From CAIWHR01 sp963781285 (GTDB lineage: Bacteria; Pseudomonadota; Gammaproteobacteria; Burkholderiales; Casimicrobiaceae): a DNA stretch of 64,000 bases. The stretch is taken from NCBI GenBank assembly GCA_963781285.1, contig CAWAFI010000009.1, positions 12,944-76,943 of the forward strand, read 5' to 3'. Position numbers and translations under genes: made by a program. Positions 1 through 8,502 of this stretch are shown here, one piece after another; position 1 is the first letter of the stretch; each line of letters opens with the position of its first letter. A model generated the notes under the pieces. The model was not told the DNA's origin, did not search any database, and worked only from the letters and a program-made list of their open reading frames with translations.

Positions 1-55
1 TCAGGCGCCACGCGTACTGACCGGCGCTTCGTGCCGTTGAATCTCCGGCCGCTCC

Positions 56-1414
56 TCAATTGTCCGTGCGCTTTGCGTGGAAGTGGACAGTCACGCCAAG
101 TCCGCGTCCGCCCGGCGCCGTCTCGAAGGCCACGGTAGCACCGCATAGGTTCGCGATGCGTTGCACGATCGACAGGCCGAGCCCGCTTCCCGGCTCACCC
201 GTCCCTTCTCGGCGGTGAAACCGTTCGCCGAGGCGCGCGCGGTCCTCGGGTGGAATCCCGGGCCCATCGTCGACGATCCGGCAGACAGGGTGGTCTCCAC
301 CGGCAATCTCGATATGAATCTCGCGCCCCACGCCGGCGGCATAGCGCACGGCATTGTCGACCAGGTTGCGCAGCAGGATCTGCACCAGAGACGGGTCGGC
401 CGCAACAGTCGCTGACACAGGCGCCTCGACGGACAGGTCCAGCCCCCGGTCCATCGCAGCCTGCGCGTGGCTCGCAGCGACCTCCCTTGCAATGGTGGCG
501 AGGTCGGCGGTGCCGCCGGGGCTCTCGGCTCGCGCTGGGTCGAGCCGCGCCAGGGTAAGCAACTGTCCGACCAGATGCGCCGCGCGGTCGCAGCCCGCGA
601 TTACGCCCTCGAGTGCATGGCGTCGCTGCGCCGCGTCGTCCGCCGCAAGGGCAACCTCGGCCTGCGCCCGCAACGCGGCAATTGGCGTACGCAACTCGTG
701 CGCAGCATCGGCGGTGAAACGACGCTCGTGTTCCATCGATACTCGCACGCGCTCGAACAGGGAGTTGAGGCTGGCGACGAGCGGCGCCACCTCGCGCGGG
801 GGCGACCCAACGTCGAGCGGAGCAAGGTTGGCGGGATCGCGCTCGGCAACCGCCCGACCAACGGCGCCCAGCGGGGCGAGGCCAAACGTCACCGCGATCC
901 AGATCAGCACGCCCAGCAGGGGGAGCGCGACGACCAGCGGCGCCGCGAGCCCACGCGCTACTGCGAACGCGATCTCGTCCCGAGCGCTGCGCAGCTCACC
1001 CACCTGGACCAGGATCTCTCGGTGCTCGTCGAAGCTGGAGAAGACACGCCAGCGCTCGCCGTCGACCGCGACGTCGTCGAAGCCTTCGCTGCGCGGTGAA
1101 AGGCGCTTGTCGGGCGCGTTTGCCGAATGCACTCGCAGGCCTTTGCCGCGCTCCCAGATCTGAAAGGCGACGCGGCGCGCGTAGCGATGCAGCTGCGGCG
1201 CGTGTTCGAGATCGAGCTCGTCGAGATCCTCCCCGGCCTGTGTGAGGATCAGTGCGGCCGACTGCGCCAGATAACCGTCGAGGAGTTCGTCGGTCTCGTG
1301 CCGTGCGTCGCGGTAGGCGAACACGGCCGCGCCGATCCACGCGACGGCGACACCACCCAGAACGAGCACCAGCAGGCGGTTGCGCAGCGACCGCGCTGCG
1401 AGGCGCTCAACCAC
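56..1414 (-). CDS. Sensor histidine kinase (QseC/TctE-like)
   Basis: Inner-membrane sensor kinase that should phosphorylate the response regulator encoded just upstream. One membrane helix lies near residues 12-33 and a second near 155-180, enclosing a periplasmic sensor segment of about 120 residues. A HAMP-like linker follows, then the H-box (FTADAAHELRTP, His near residue 240) and an ATPase domain with DDGPGIPPED and GSGLGLSIV. The length (452 aa) is normal for the family. I place the start at a GTG at 1414, which has AAAGGA five bases upstream and overlaps the regulator stop by 8 bp; an in-frame TTG lies at 1429. It is the last gene of a six-gene minus-strand operon with cytochromes, so the signal is plausibly redox or metal related, but that is inference. 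Domain call is secure, ligand unknown. Confidence 0.93.
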   Translation of the reverse strand: MVERLAARSLRNRLLVLVLGGVAVAWIGAAVFAYRDARHETDELLDGYLAQSAALILTQAGEDLDELDLEHAPQLHRYARRVAFQIWERGKGLRVHSANAPDKRLSPRSEGFDDVAVDGERWRVFSSFDEHREILVQVGELRSARDEIAFAVARGLAAPLVVALPLLGVLIWIAVTFGLAPLGAVGRAVAERDPANLAPLDVGSPPREVAPLVASLNSLFERVRVSMEHERRFTADAAHELRTPIAALRAQAEVALAADDAAQRRHALEGVIAGCDRAAHLVGQLLTLARLDPARAESPGGTADLATIAREVAASHAQAAMDRGLDLSVEAPVSATVAADPSLVQILLRNLVDNAVRYAAGVGREIHIEIAGGDHPVCRIVDDGPGIPPEDRARLGERFHRREGTGEPGSGLGLSIVQRIANLCGATVAFETAPGGRGLGVTVHFHAKRTDN

Positions 1415-2075
1415 GCAGGTCCTTTGCAACGAGATAGCCTACCCCGCGCACCGTGCGGATCGCATCGGGACCAAGCTTTCGGCGCAGGTGATGGACGTGC
1501 ACCTCGACCGCATTGCTCCCCACTTCCTCGTCCCACGCGTAGAGCCGCTCCTCGAGTTGTTCACGCGACAGCGCCCGGCCGGCGTTCAGCAGCAGTTCCT
1601 GCAGCAGCGCGAACTCGCGCGGTTGCAGCGACACAGGAACGCCACGCGACGTCACTTCGCGCCTCGCGGGATCGAGCTCGATCTCGCCGGCACGGAGCTT
1701 CGGCGCCGCCTCGCCGCGTGCGCGCCGGATGAGCGCACGCAGCCGTGCCGCCAGTTCATGCAGATCGGCCGGCTTCACCAGATAGTCGTCGGCACCGCCG
1801 TCGAGGCCCCGGATGCGGTCGCCCACACCGTCGCGCGCAGTCAGGATGAGCACCGGCAAACGCTCGCCCTTCGCCCGCAAGCGGGCGAGGAGCTCATCCC
1901 CCGATCGCCGCGGCAGGCCAAGGTCGAGCACCAATGCCGCGTAGGGTGCGTTCGCCAACGCGTGCTCGGCGGCAATACCGTCGCGGGCCCAGTCGACGTC
2001 GAAGCCCTCCTGGCGCAACCCGGCCTGCAGGCCATCGCCCAGCAGCGCGTCGTCTTCGGCGAGCAGGATGCGCAT
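1407..2075 (-). CDS. OmpR/PhoB-family response regulator
   Basis: DNA-binding response regulator of 222 aa. The receiver domain (residues 1-115) has the acidic pair near the N-terminus (LAEDDALLG), the phospho-acceptor Asp in ALVLDLGLP near residue 51, and the conserved Lys in YLVKPADL. The C-terminal winged helix (about 125-220) ends in RRKLGPDAIRTVRGVGYL, the usual recognition-helix and wing signature. It resembles the QseB/TctD branch. The gene lies 10 bp after the cytochrome b gene and overlaps the kinase start, so the pair is translationally coupled and probably controls its own redox operon. The targets are inferred from context only. Confidence 0.95.
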   Translation of the reverse strand: MRILLAEDDALLGDGLQAGLRQEGFDVDWARDGIAAEHALANAPYAALVLDLGLPRRSGDELLARLRAKGERLPVLILTARDGVGDRIRGLDGGADDYLVKPADLHELAARLRALIRRARGEAAPKLRAGEIELDPARREVTSRGVPVSLQPREFALLQELLLNAGRALSREQLEERLYAWDEEVGSNAVEVHVHHLRRKLGPDAIRTVRGVGYLVAKDLRG

Positions 2076-2085
2076 CGGCGGTCCG

Positions 2086-2796
2086 CTAATCGTCGTCGTG
2101 ACGGACAGGATGCGCGCCAGCGTGCGCAGGCGAGGTGACGCTGATCAACGTCTGTGTCGGTTCGAGGCCCGGCGTCGGAACGAGGCCCGTCCAAAGGCCC
2201 ACGACCACTGCGATCAACGTGGCGGCGACGAGCCGACGGGGTTGGCTGATGCCCGCACCCGGCGTGCCCCGCTTGCGTCCAGTCAGCATGGTAGCTGCCA
2301 GATTCTCGCGATGGGCGAGGCTGCCCACCACGACGCCGGCGATGTGGATGATCACCACCGCGAGCATCGTATTGGCGACGCCCTCGTGCAGTTCGCCCAG
2401 CCATTCGCCGCCGATGTCGGCGAACGTGCCTAGTCCGGTGAGCGCAGTTGCGACCGCGAGAATCAGCAGCGCATAGATGGCGAGACTCCCCGCGGGATTG
2501 TGGCCGAGGTAATGCTCCGGCCGCCCTGAGACGAGCGAACGCAGATAGGTGAGCGCACGCCGCGGCGCCAGCGGCAGCGCGCCGAACCGGGCATAGCGCG
2601 TACCGAACACGCCCCACAGGATGCGGAAGGCGACCAGCGCCAGCACCGTGTAGCCCAGCACGGCATGCACGTCGCGCCAGCGCTCCGATTCCGCGGTCAG
2701 AAAGGCGCCGACAAACGAGATGGCGAGCAGCCAGTGGAAGACGCGCAACGGGAGGTCCCAGACGAGGATGCCCGGGCGAGTTGAATCATCGTGCAT
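2086..2796 (-). CDS. Cytochrome b561/Ni-Fe hydrogenase-type b subunit
   Basis: Membrane di-heme b-type cytochrome of 236 aa. It opens with a short cytoplasmic segment and then WDLPLRVFHWLLAISFVGAF, in which the His of FHW is a typical haem ligand. Further helices lie near residues 43-63, 100-122 and 145-165, with His residues in VHAVLGYTVLAL and VVIIHIAGVV. A final helix sits near 190-210. The C-terminal tail is rich in Pro and Thr. It lies 14 bp downstream of the diheme cytochrome c gene and 10 bp before the response regulator gene. In this arrangement it probably passes electrons between the quinone pool and the two periplasmic c-type cytochromes encoded with it. The family call is firm; the physiological partner is inference. 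Confidence 0.9.
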   Translation of the reverse strand: MHDDSTRPGILVWDLPLRVFHWLLAISFVGAFLTAESERWRDVHAVLGYTVLALVAFRILWGVFGTRYARFGALPLAPRRALTYLRSLVSGRPEHYLGHNPAGSLAIYALLILAVATALTGLGTFADIGGEWLGELHEGVANTMLAVVIIHIAGVVVGSLAHRENLAATMLTGRKRGTPGAGISQPRRLVAATLIAVVVGLWTGLVPTPGLEPTQTLISVTSPAHAGAHPVRHDDD

Positions 2797-2810
2797 GGAT
2801 TATCCTTTCC

Positions 2811-3302
2811 TTAGCGCGGAATCCTGACCGCGTGCTCGTTGAAGTCGCCGGTCGCGGCGCCGGGATGGCAGGCCATGCAATTTGCGGCCGACTTCACGCC
2901 CGCAGAGCGAAAGGAGGCGGCCGATATCTCGTCGTGCTCGTGCCGGAACCAGCGGGTGGTCGTGATCCGTGGCTGCGCATCGCCGGCGCGACCTTCGCCA
3001 CGTCCCGCACTGGCTGCAAGGAACGCGTCGATCTCGGTCGCCACCTTGGTATCGACCGAGGCGTCAGCGCCGAAGTGCCGGTCGAGCGACGTCATCAGCT
3101 GGCGCCATTCCGCCGCCGGGAGCAGCGCGGGCGGATAGGCCACGTGGCAGCTCCCGCACTCGGCGCGCCAGATCGCATTGTCGGCCATGAGTTTGCGCGA
3201 TTTCGCTTCGGCATCGACGGCGAGCAGCGTGAAGACGAGCAGCGGGGCGGTGATCCATACAGTGAGGTCGAACAGAAGGCGCTTGCGTTCGATTTTCATC
3301 AT
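2811..3302 (-). CDS. Diheme cytochrome c (DHC family)
   Basis: Exported c-type cytochrome of 163 aa. After the start (MMKIERKRLL) there is one hydrophobic helix at about residues 10-27 that can serve as signal or anchor. Two CxxCH haem-binding motifs follow: CGSCH, in a segment continuing VAYPPALLP that is typical of the DHC family, and CMACH near the C-terminus. I chose the start at 3302 because AGGAG sits just upstream; a second Met at 3299 has slightly better spacing. The longer frame to 3404 has no support. The gene lies 8 bp after the DUF1924 cytochrome gene and 14 bp before the cytochrome b gene, so it is a soluble or anchored electron carrier of this operon. Confidence 0.9.
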   Translation of the reverse strand: MMKIERKRLLFDLTVWITAPLLVFTLLAVDAEAKSRKLMADNAIWRAECGSCHVAYPPALLPAAEWRQLMTSLDRHFGADASVDTKVATEIDAFLAASAGRGEGRAGDAQPRITTTRWFRHEHDEISAASFRSAGVKSAANCMACHPGAATGDFNEHAVRIPR

Positions 3303-3310
3303 CGGCTCCT

Positions 3311-3730
3311 TCAATTGACGGAACGCAGGAAGGCGATGACGTCGCCCTTTTCCTGCGCGGTGCACGCGCGACCGACGACGTCGCCGCAGTTGCGCTTGAA
3401 CCACTTTTCGACTTTGACAAGGTCGGTGAAACGGTCGGCGTTCGCGGCCGGCGCGAGCGGCTGGAGGACCTTCCCCGTGAGCGCATGTCGACCCGGAACC
3501 ACGGGTTTCGCCGTATGGCAGGTAGAGCAGCTCCAGTCGTTGCCATGCGTCGAGCGGAAGAACGCCGCGCCGCGCGCGGCGGAAAAACCGGTGAAGCCTG
3601 GCGCTTGCCTGCGCGCGATCACCTCGTACTCGGCCAGCAGTTGATCCGGCGTCGCAGCGGCAGCGGCCGTCGCCGCAATGGCGCCGGCAACAACAAGGAC
3701 GGAAACGGAGCGGCGGACAACGCTTGGCAT
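3311..3730 (-). CDS. DUF1924 monohaem cytochrome c
   Basis: Small exported cytochrome of 139 aa. A signal peptide (residues 1-26, ending AAAAAT) is followed by the DUF1924 region, with GFSAARGAAFF and a single haem site CSTCH near residue 68. Two further Cys (KRNCGDVVGRACT) could form a disulfide. DUF1924 proteins are found next to DHC cytochromes and b-type cytochromes in betaproteobacteria, exactly as here. The gene is separated from the PepSY gene by 175 bp, enough for a promoter, so it may be either the first or the second gene of the operon. The electron-transfer role is inferred from the haem motif and the neighbours. Confidence 0.88.
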   Translation of the reverse strand: MPSVVRRSVSVLVVAGAIAATAAAAATPDQLLAEYEVIARRQAPGFTGFSAARGAAFFRSTHGNDWSCSTCHTAKPVVPGRHALTGKVLQPLAPAANADRFTDLVKVEKWFKRNCGDVVGRACTAQEKGDVIAFLRSVN

Positions 3731-3905
3731 GCTGGGTCTCCTTGAGCGGTCGACGCCACGCAGATTACGCAGCCGACCTCAAGTGGCGCTTAATGAGCCG
3801 CGCTCGCCGGCCGTGGGGGCGAAGACCCGGAAAGCCCGTGCATCGAGGCTTTCCGGATCGTTCGGCGTGGCGCGTTGGCGTTGTGACGAGGACGCAAATG
3901 GGCGA

Positions 3906-4397
3906 CTACTGCTCGACGATCGCGGGATTGCGCCACGCGATCTGGCGTGTCTCCGGATCGATCTTGAGCCGCGCGATTGCACCGTGCGGCAACCGCACAT
4001 CGACGTCGTAGTGTGGCGGCACGCCGAAGGTCGAATCGAACTCCGCGACGGTCACCTGGCCGGGGAGTTGTGCCGCAGCCAATGCCACGACCTCGGGGAG
4101 CGTCGCAGCTCCTGGCGCCAGCGGCACGGGCTCGCGGGAGACGACGTCGAGCGTCGCCGCGTCGACGTCGAGCCTTGCGAGTCCGCTCTCGGGAAAGCGC
4201 ATGTCCACGTGGTAGTGCGGGCGCTTGTCGCCGGACGGGTCGAACTGGATTGCGACGACATCACCCGGGTAGCGCGACTCCAGCTGGGCCGCAACCTCCG
4301 AAAGCTTCATTGGACGGTCCGCGGCCGATGGGGCCGTGGCGTACGCAGTGGCAGCGGAAAGGGCGATTGCGGTCAACGCGATGGTGCGGATCTTCAT
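3906..4397 (-). CDS. Exported PepSY-like domain protein
   Basis: Predicted periplasmic protein of 163 aa. The start at 4397 gives a clean signal peptide (MKIRTIALTAIALSAATAYA) and has GGAGG seven bases upstream, which decides against the longer frame to 4448. The mature part holds two similar halves, each with a short helix (MKLSEVAAQLESRYPGD; LPEVVALAAAQLPGQ) followed by a beta pair with PHYHVDMRFPESG or PPHYDVDVRLPHG. This is the PepSY-type fold, repeated. PepSY proteins are common beside QseBC-like two-component systems and cytochrome b genes, which fits the operon downstream. Whether it acts as protease inhibitor, sensor or binding protein cannot be read from the sequence. Confidence 0.8.
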   Translation of the reverse strand: MKIRTIALTAIALSAATAYATAPSAADRPMKLSEVAAQLESRYPGDVVAIQFDPSGDKRPHYHVDMRFPESGLARLDVDAATLDVVSREPVPLAPGAATLPEVVALAAAQLPGQVTVAEFDSTFGVPPHYDVDVRLPHGAIARLKIDPETRQIAWRNPAIVEQ

Positions 4398-4533
4398 GGC
4401 AAGGCCTCCGTGGGGATGCGCGCCGCAGTCGGAAGCCCCTGCTTCCATGCTCGCGCAACACCCGCAGACTAGCTGCGCCGCCTTAAGCAGCGCTTAACAC
4501 GGTATCCGCACTTCCTTTCCCTCCTTCGGCCTC

Positions 4534-5403
4534 TCATCCTTGTGGCTGTTCAAGCCCGTAGAACCTCCCCGCGTTGCCGCCCATGATCGCCGCGCGGTCG
4601 TTGCCATCGAGCCCGCTCAAAAGCGTGTCGGCCGCGGCAATCCACCGCGCGTAGCCCCCGCCCAGAACGACCACCGGCCAGTCGCTCCCCCACAGCAGGC
4701 GTGCCGGGCCAAAGCACGCGAGCAGATGATCGACATAGGGCGCAAGCGCATCGGCCGTCCACTCCGGCGAAGCTTCGGTCACGAGGCCGGACAGCTTGCA
4801 GTGCACCCTTGGATGCAGGGCGACGGCGGCGATCAGGTCGGCCCACGGCTGCCACTGCCCGGATGCGATCGGCGGCTTTGCACCATGATCGACGACCACA
4901 TCGATCTCCGGGTGGCGGTCGAGCATGCGCAGAAGCCCTCGCAGTTGTGCTGGCTTCACCAGCGCATCGAGGCGCAGACCGAGGCCCGGCAATGCGGCCA
5001 CGGTCGCGTCGACGTCGGGCCGCGATATCCATTCGGGGTCCGGGAGATCCTGCAACATCGGACGGACCGATTTCAGCAGCGGCTCGCGCGCCAGCCGGGA
5101 TAGCTTCGATACGGCGTCCGGCTCCACGAAGTCGACCCAACCGACGACGCCGCGTACAAGGCCGGCGCTGTCCTTCGCGACCTCGAGCAAGAATTCGGTT
5201 TCCGCGACCGTCGGCGCCGCCTGTACCAGCACCGTTGCGGCGACACCCGCATCGGTCAGCAGGGGCCGCAGATCGTCGAGCGTGAAATCGCGATAGATCG
5301 CACCCAGATCCGGCGTCAGCCACGCGTAATCGCCACGAGCAAGCTGCCACACGTGATGATGCGCGTCGATGCGCGGCGTGGCGGTACTGCTCGCTGCGCT
5401 CAT
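4534..5403 (-). CDS. Amidohydrolase, L-fuconolactonase type (COG3618)
   Basis: TIM-barrel hydrolase of 289 aa. The metal-binding motif DAHHHVW stands near residue 14, followed by KSVRPML, the VVDHGAKPP strand with its His, HCKLSGL, and the C-terminal WGSDWPV with the catalytic Asp. This is the 2-pyrone-4,6-dicarboxylate hydrolase / sugar-lactone hydrolase family. The start at 5403 overlaps the stop of the aldo/keto reductase by four bases (ATGA), so the two are co-translated; the long extension to 5871 is only the shadow of that gene. Next to a sugar dehydrogenase, a FucU-like mutarotase and a sugar importer it most likely opens an aldonolactone such as L-fuconolactone. The exact substrate is inference. 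Confidence 0.85.
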   Translation of the reverse strand: MSAASSTATPRIDAHHHVWQLARGDYAWLTPDLGAIYRDFTLDDLRPLLTDAGVAATVLVQAAPTVAETEFLLEVAKDSAGLVRGVVGWVDFVEPDAVSKLSRLAREPLLKSVRPMLQDLPDPEWISRPDVDATVAALPGLGLRLDALVKPAQLRGLLRMLDRHPEIDVVVDHGAKPPIASGQWQPWADLIAAVALHPRVHCKLSGLVTEASPEWTADALAPYVDHLLACFGPARLLWGSDWPVVVLGGGYARWIAAADTLLSGLDGNDRAAIMGGNAGRFYGLEQPQG

Positions 5404-6404
5404 GACCGCTCGCCCGGCAACGGTGCTTCCGCGGCGACCAGTCCCGCCGTGCGCAGGTCGCGCCAGAACGCCGCCGGGATCGGCTGCGCGACAAGCGCGA
5501 GATTCTCGGTCAGCTCCGCGACGGATCGCGCCCCGGCAAGGACGCACGCGACCGCGGGATGCGCGCGCGGGAACTGCAATGCCGCGGCCTTGAGCGGCAC
5601 GCCGTGCGTGGCGCACAGCGCCTCGATCGCCGCCGCGCGGGCGATGACATCCGGCGGCGCCGGGGCGTAGTTGAAATAGAGTGTGCGTCCCGCCGCCTGC
5701 CGCACGCCGGTTGCCAGAATCCCCGAGTTGAATGGACCGCCGACGACGACGCGCGTGCCTCGCTTCAGGCACAACGGCAGGAGGTCCGGCAGCGCCGTCT
5801 GGTCGAGCAACGTATAGCGGCCCGCGAGGAGCAGCAGGTCGAGGTCGGCGTGGCCGAGCGCGTCGACGCACACTTGCCAGTCGTTGACCCCGAGCCCGAA
5901 ACCCGCGATCGCACCTTCCGCTTTCAGACGCGAGAGCGCCGGCACCGCGCCTTCCATAGCCGCGCGAAAGCGCTCCGGCTGCCGGTCGCCATGGGCGTCG
6001 CGTGCGACGTCATGAATGAACACGTAATCGACGCGCGCGACACCGAGACGCTGCAGGCTGTCAGCGAGGCTGCGCAGCGTTCCGTCGTACGTATAGTCCC
6101 AGCGCTGCACGAACGGCAGCACGCCCACGTAACCGTTCTGATCGCGCGGCGCCGCGGCATCGGGCAGGAGCAGGCGCCCGACTTTGGTCGACAGCACGAA
6201 CGTCTCGCGCGGCACGTCGCGCAGCGCGGTACCGATCCGATGTTCCGAGAGACCATTGCCGTAATGCGGCGCGGTGTCGAAATAGCGGACACCGCGGTCG
6301 TGGGCGTGGCGCGCAAGCGCGACCGCATCCGCATCAGGCAGTGCCGCGAACAGGTTGCCCAGCGGGGCGCCGCCGAATCCGAGCTTGACGTCCTCGAGCT
6401 TCAT
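5400..6404 (-). CDS. Aldo/keto reductase, probable sugar dehydrogenase
   Basis: NAD(P)-dependent oxidoreductase of 334 aa in the aldo/keto reductase superfamily. Visible catalytic parts are YFDTAPHYGNGLSEHRIG (Asp and Tyr), the Lys of VLSTKVGRLL, and the His of YVFIHDVARD; the C-terminal cofactor segment is GARSVAELTENL. The subgroup resembles D-threo-aldose 1-dehydrogenase / L-fucose dehydrogenase, which oxidises the sugar to its lactone. That fits the lactonase encoded immediately downstream (ATGA overlap). It is the first gene of the minus-strand arm and starts 332 bp from the divergent DapA-type gene, with two palindromes in between. Substrate could also be L-galactose or D-arabinose. Confidence 0.87.
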   Translation of the reverse strand: MKLEDVKLGFGGAPLGNLFAALPDADAVALARHAHDRGVRYFDTAPHYGNGLSEHRIGTALRDVPRETFVLSTKVGRLLLPDAAAPRDQNGYVGVLPFVQRWDYTYDGTLRSLADSLQRLGVARVDYVFIHDVARDAHGDRQPERFRAAMEGAVPALSRLKAEGAIAGFGLGVNDWQVCVDALGHADLDLLLLAGRYTLLDQTALPDLLPLCLKRGTRVVVGGPFNSGILATGVRQAAGRTLYFNYAPAPPDVIARAAAIEALCATHGVPLKAAALQFPRAHPAVACVLAGARSVAELTENLALVAQPIPAAFWRDLRTAGLVAAEAPLPGERS

Positions 6405-6564
6405 TTGCCGAACGGCACCGACGGTCGCCGCGTGGCCCCGGCATCCGTGATGAACGTCCTTCGGGGGGGCATCGATCGGCGCTCCTGGATAGCAGGAGGT
6501 CAGAACCGCATCGCGCGGTTGCGCGCGCTTGCGATATGCTCGCGACTTCGACTGGTTTCCAGAC

Positions 6565-6689
6565 TAACATGTCAGCGGAACCTGTCAACCCTTGTTGCTC
6601 GAGTCATGTGTATGGGTGAGCAAATGCCGCAACCGGACGTCTGCGACCCGGCATCAGCGCCTGCAACGCCGGCCGCGACTGACATGTCA
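6565..6689. promoter_or_regulatory. Paired palindromic operator candidates between divergent sugar genes
   Basis: The 332-bp gap between the aldo/keto reductase and the DapA-type gene has no ORF of its own. It contains a perfect 10-bp palindrome TGACATGTCA at 6680-6689 and a one-mismatch copy TAACATGTCA at 6565-6574, 115 bp apart. Each lies towards one of the two divergent genes. The pattern suggests a dimeric repressor controlling both arms, possibly by looping. No regulator gene is encoded in the cluster. Seen directly: the two sites. Inferred: the function. Confidence 0.45.
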
Positions 6690-6736
6690 TTGGATCCGTG
6701 GTGCGTCCCCGTCGGCGCGCCGGGCCCGAACGCGTG

Positions 6737-7666
6737 ATGCCCGCCCCCGCCTCCCCGCGCGGCGTCTGGTGCGCGACGCTGACCCCGATCGACGCCGACG
6801 GGCGCCCGGACCACGCACGACTTGCGACGCACTGCGCGCGGCTCCTTGCCGTCGGCGTCGACGGCATCGCGCTGTTCGGGACCACCGGTGAGGGCCAATC
6901 GTTCTCGCTCACCGAGCGGCGCGCCGGACTCGAAGCGCTTCTGGCATCGGGGATTGCAGCCGCGAAAATCGTGCCGGGTACGGCGTGCGCCGCGGTGTCG
7001 GAGACCATCGACCTGACCCGGCATGCAGTGCAGGCTGGCTGTTCCCGGGTCCTGGTGCTGCCACCGTTTTTCTTCAAGGGCGTCTCCGACGAGGGCGTGT
7101 ATGCGAGCTACGCGCGGCTGATCGACGGAGTCGCCGACGACCGGCTACGCGTGTACCTCTATCACATCCCGCAGGTAACCGGCGTCCCGATCTCGGAGGC
7201 GGTTATCGAACGGTTGGTCGCCTCCTATCCCGCGTCGATCGTCGGCGTAAAGGACAGCTCGTGCGACCTTGACCACGAGCAGACGCTCTTGAAGCGGTTT
7301 TCGAACCTAGATATTTTCGTCGGCTTTGAACCGCATTTGCCCGCCGCGATTGCCGCCGGCGGTGTCGGTACGATCTGCGGCATTGCCAACCTCTATCCGC
7401 GTGTCCTGCGCCGCCTGTTCGACGCCCGCACCGATGCCGCGCGGCGCGTTGAACTCGACCGCATCGACCAGTTGCTTGTCCTGCTCAAGGGCTACTCGCT
7501 GCTGCCGGCAGTCAAGGCGATCCAGGCCGAACTGACCGGCGACGACGCCTGGCTCGATGCCCGCGAGCCGCTGGTCGCGTTGGACGCCACCGAGCGGCGC
7601 GCGCTCGTCGAGGGCCTGAAGGCCACGGGCCTCGATCCCGCACGCGATGCCGCCGGACCCTACTGA
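6737..7666 (+). CDS. DapA/NAL-family aldolase (dihydrodipicolinate synthase-like)
   Basis: Class I (Schiff-base) lyase of 309 aa with a TIM barrel. Hallmarks are LFGTTGEGQSFS (the GTTGEG loop), the catalytic Tyr in VYLYHIPQ, and the Schiff-base Lys in IVGVKDSS. The start at 6737 removes a basic leader found only in the longer frame. Biosynthetic DapA is unlikely because the gene sits among sugar genes. Members of this family cleave 2-keto-3-deoxy sugar acids, so an aldolase for a 2-keto-3-deoxy-L-fuconate-like compound is the best contextual guess, giving pyruvate and an aldehyde. The RraA-like gene starts two bases after its stop, which indicates an operon. Confidence 0.85.
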   Translation: MPAPASPRGVWCATLTPIDADGRPDHARLATHCARLLAVGVDGIALFGTTGEGQSFSLTERRAGLEALLASGIAAAKIVPGTACAAVSETIDLTRHAVQAGCSRVLVLPPFFFKGVSDEGVYASYARLIDGVADDRLRVYLYHIPQVTGVPISEAVIERLVASYPASIVGVKDSSCDLDHEQTLLKRFSNLDIFVGFEPHLPAAIAAGGVGTICGIANLYPRVLRRLFDARTDAARRVELDRIDQLLVLLKGYSLLPAVKAIQAELTGDDAWLDAREPLVALDATERRALVEGLKATGLDPARDAAGPY

Positions 7667-7668
7667 GC

Positions 7669-8391
7669 GTGGATTGGCCGATGCCCTCCTCCGAACTCGC
7701 GGCCACCGACCTCAACGCGCTGGCTGCCTTCGACACGCCGACGATCTGCAATGCGCTGGAGCGCGTGGCGCCGCGAACGCAGGGAGGCGGCTACACGAAC
7801 CGGCCTTTCGTCTGCGGCTTCCCGCACGCGAAGCCGTTCGTGGGTTACGCCCGAACCGCATGCATCCGGACAGCCGCCCCGCATGCGCTGTCGGCCGCCG
7901 AACAGCGTGCGCTGCAGTTCGACTATTACCGCTACGTCGACGCGGGTCCCAAGCCATCGGTCATCGTCATCGAGGACTTGGACGGCGACATCGCGGGTTA
8001 CGGCGCTTTCTGGGGCGAGGTCCAGTCCGCGATCCACGTCGGCCTCGGTGCGAGCGGCCTCATCACCAACGGCTCGGTCCGCGATCTCGACCAGTGGGCG
8101 CCGGGCTTTCCCTTTCTCGCCGGCAGCATCGCCGCGTCGCATGCATTCGCAAAGCCGGTTTCGATCGGCGGCGATGTCGCCGTGTTCGGACTCCGCGTGC
8201 ACTCCGGTGATCTGATCCATGCCGACCGCCATGGGGCCGTGGTCGTTCCGGTCGAGCTCGCGCGCCTGCTGCCGGCCGCGGCACGGGAGGTCGCAGCGCG
8301 GGAGGCCCGGATTCTCGCCGTCGCGCGCGCGCCCCGCTGCGACGTGGAAGCGCTGATTGCCGTCTTGGAGGGCCTCGATGCGAGTCATTGA
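7669..8391 (+). CDS. RraA-like / HMG aldolase-family protein
   Basis: Protein of 240 aa in the RraA-like family, which includes class II pyruvate aldolases such as 4-hydroxy-4-methyl-2-oxoglutarate aldolase and the RNase E regulator RraA. The family core is visible as FDTPTICNALE at the N-terminus and GLGASGLITNGSVRDLDQW near residue 125, where the Arg-Asp pair contributes to metal and substrate binding in the aldolases. It starts with GTG at 7669, two bases after the DapA-type stop. Inside a sugar-acid operon an aldolase or decarboxylase role is more likely than RNase control. Its relation to the DapA-type aldolase next door is unclear. Confidence 0.8.
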   Translation: MDWPMPSSELAATDLNALAAFDTPTICNALERVAPRTQGGGYTNRPFVCGFPHAKPFVGYARTACIRTAAPHALSAAEQRALQFDYYRYVDAGPKPSVIVIEDLDGDIAGYGAFWGEVQSAIHVGLGASGLITNGSVRDLDQWAPGFPFLAGSIAASHAFAKPVSIGGDVAVFGLRVHSGDLIHADRHGAVVVPVELARLLPAAAREVAAREARILAVARAPRCDVEALIAVLEGLDASH

Positions 8392-8400
8392 CGCGATTCG

Positions 8401-8428
8401 TTGCGTTGCGGCGTGGCTTCGCTATGAT
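8401..8428 (+). promoter_or_regulatory. Candidate sigma-70 promoter of the sugar importer
   Basis: TTGCGT at 8401-8406 and TATGAT at 8423-8428, separated by 16 bp, stand about 75 bp before the binding-protein start, which itself has a strong AAGGAGGA ribosome-binding site. High expression of a binding protein from its own promoter would be expected. Prediction by eye. Confidence 0.4.
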
Positions 8429-8502
8429 GCCGGGTAGCGCCCGACGAGCGCCGCGCAACAAGGGCGCCGTCGAAGCTTATCGAGTCCATAAGGAGGAACC
8501 CC

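Noticed and set aside
1..55. Possible end of a further minus-strand gene (TCA at bases 1-3)
   Set aside because: Only 55 bases are visible, without a start codon or ribosome-binding site; nothing can be supported.
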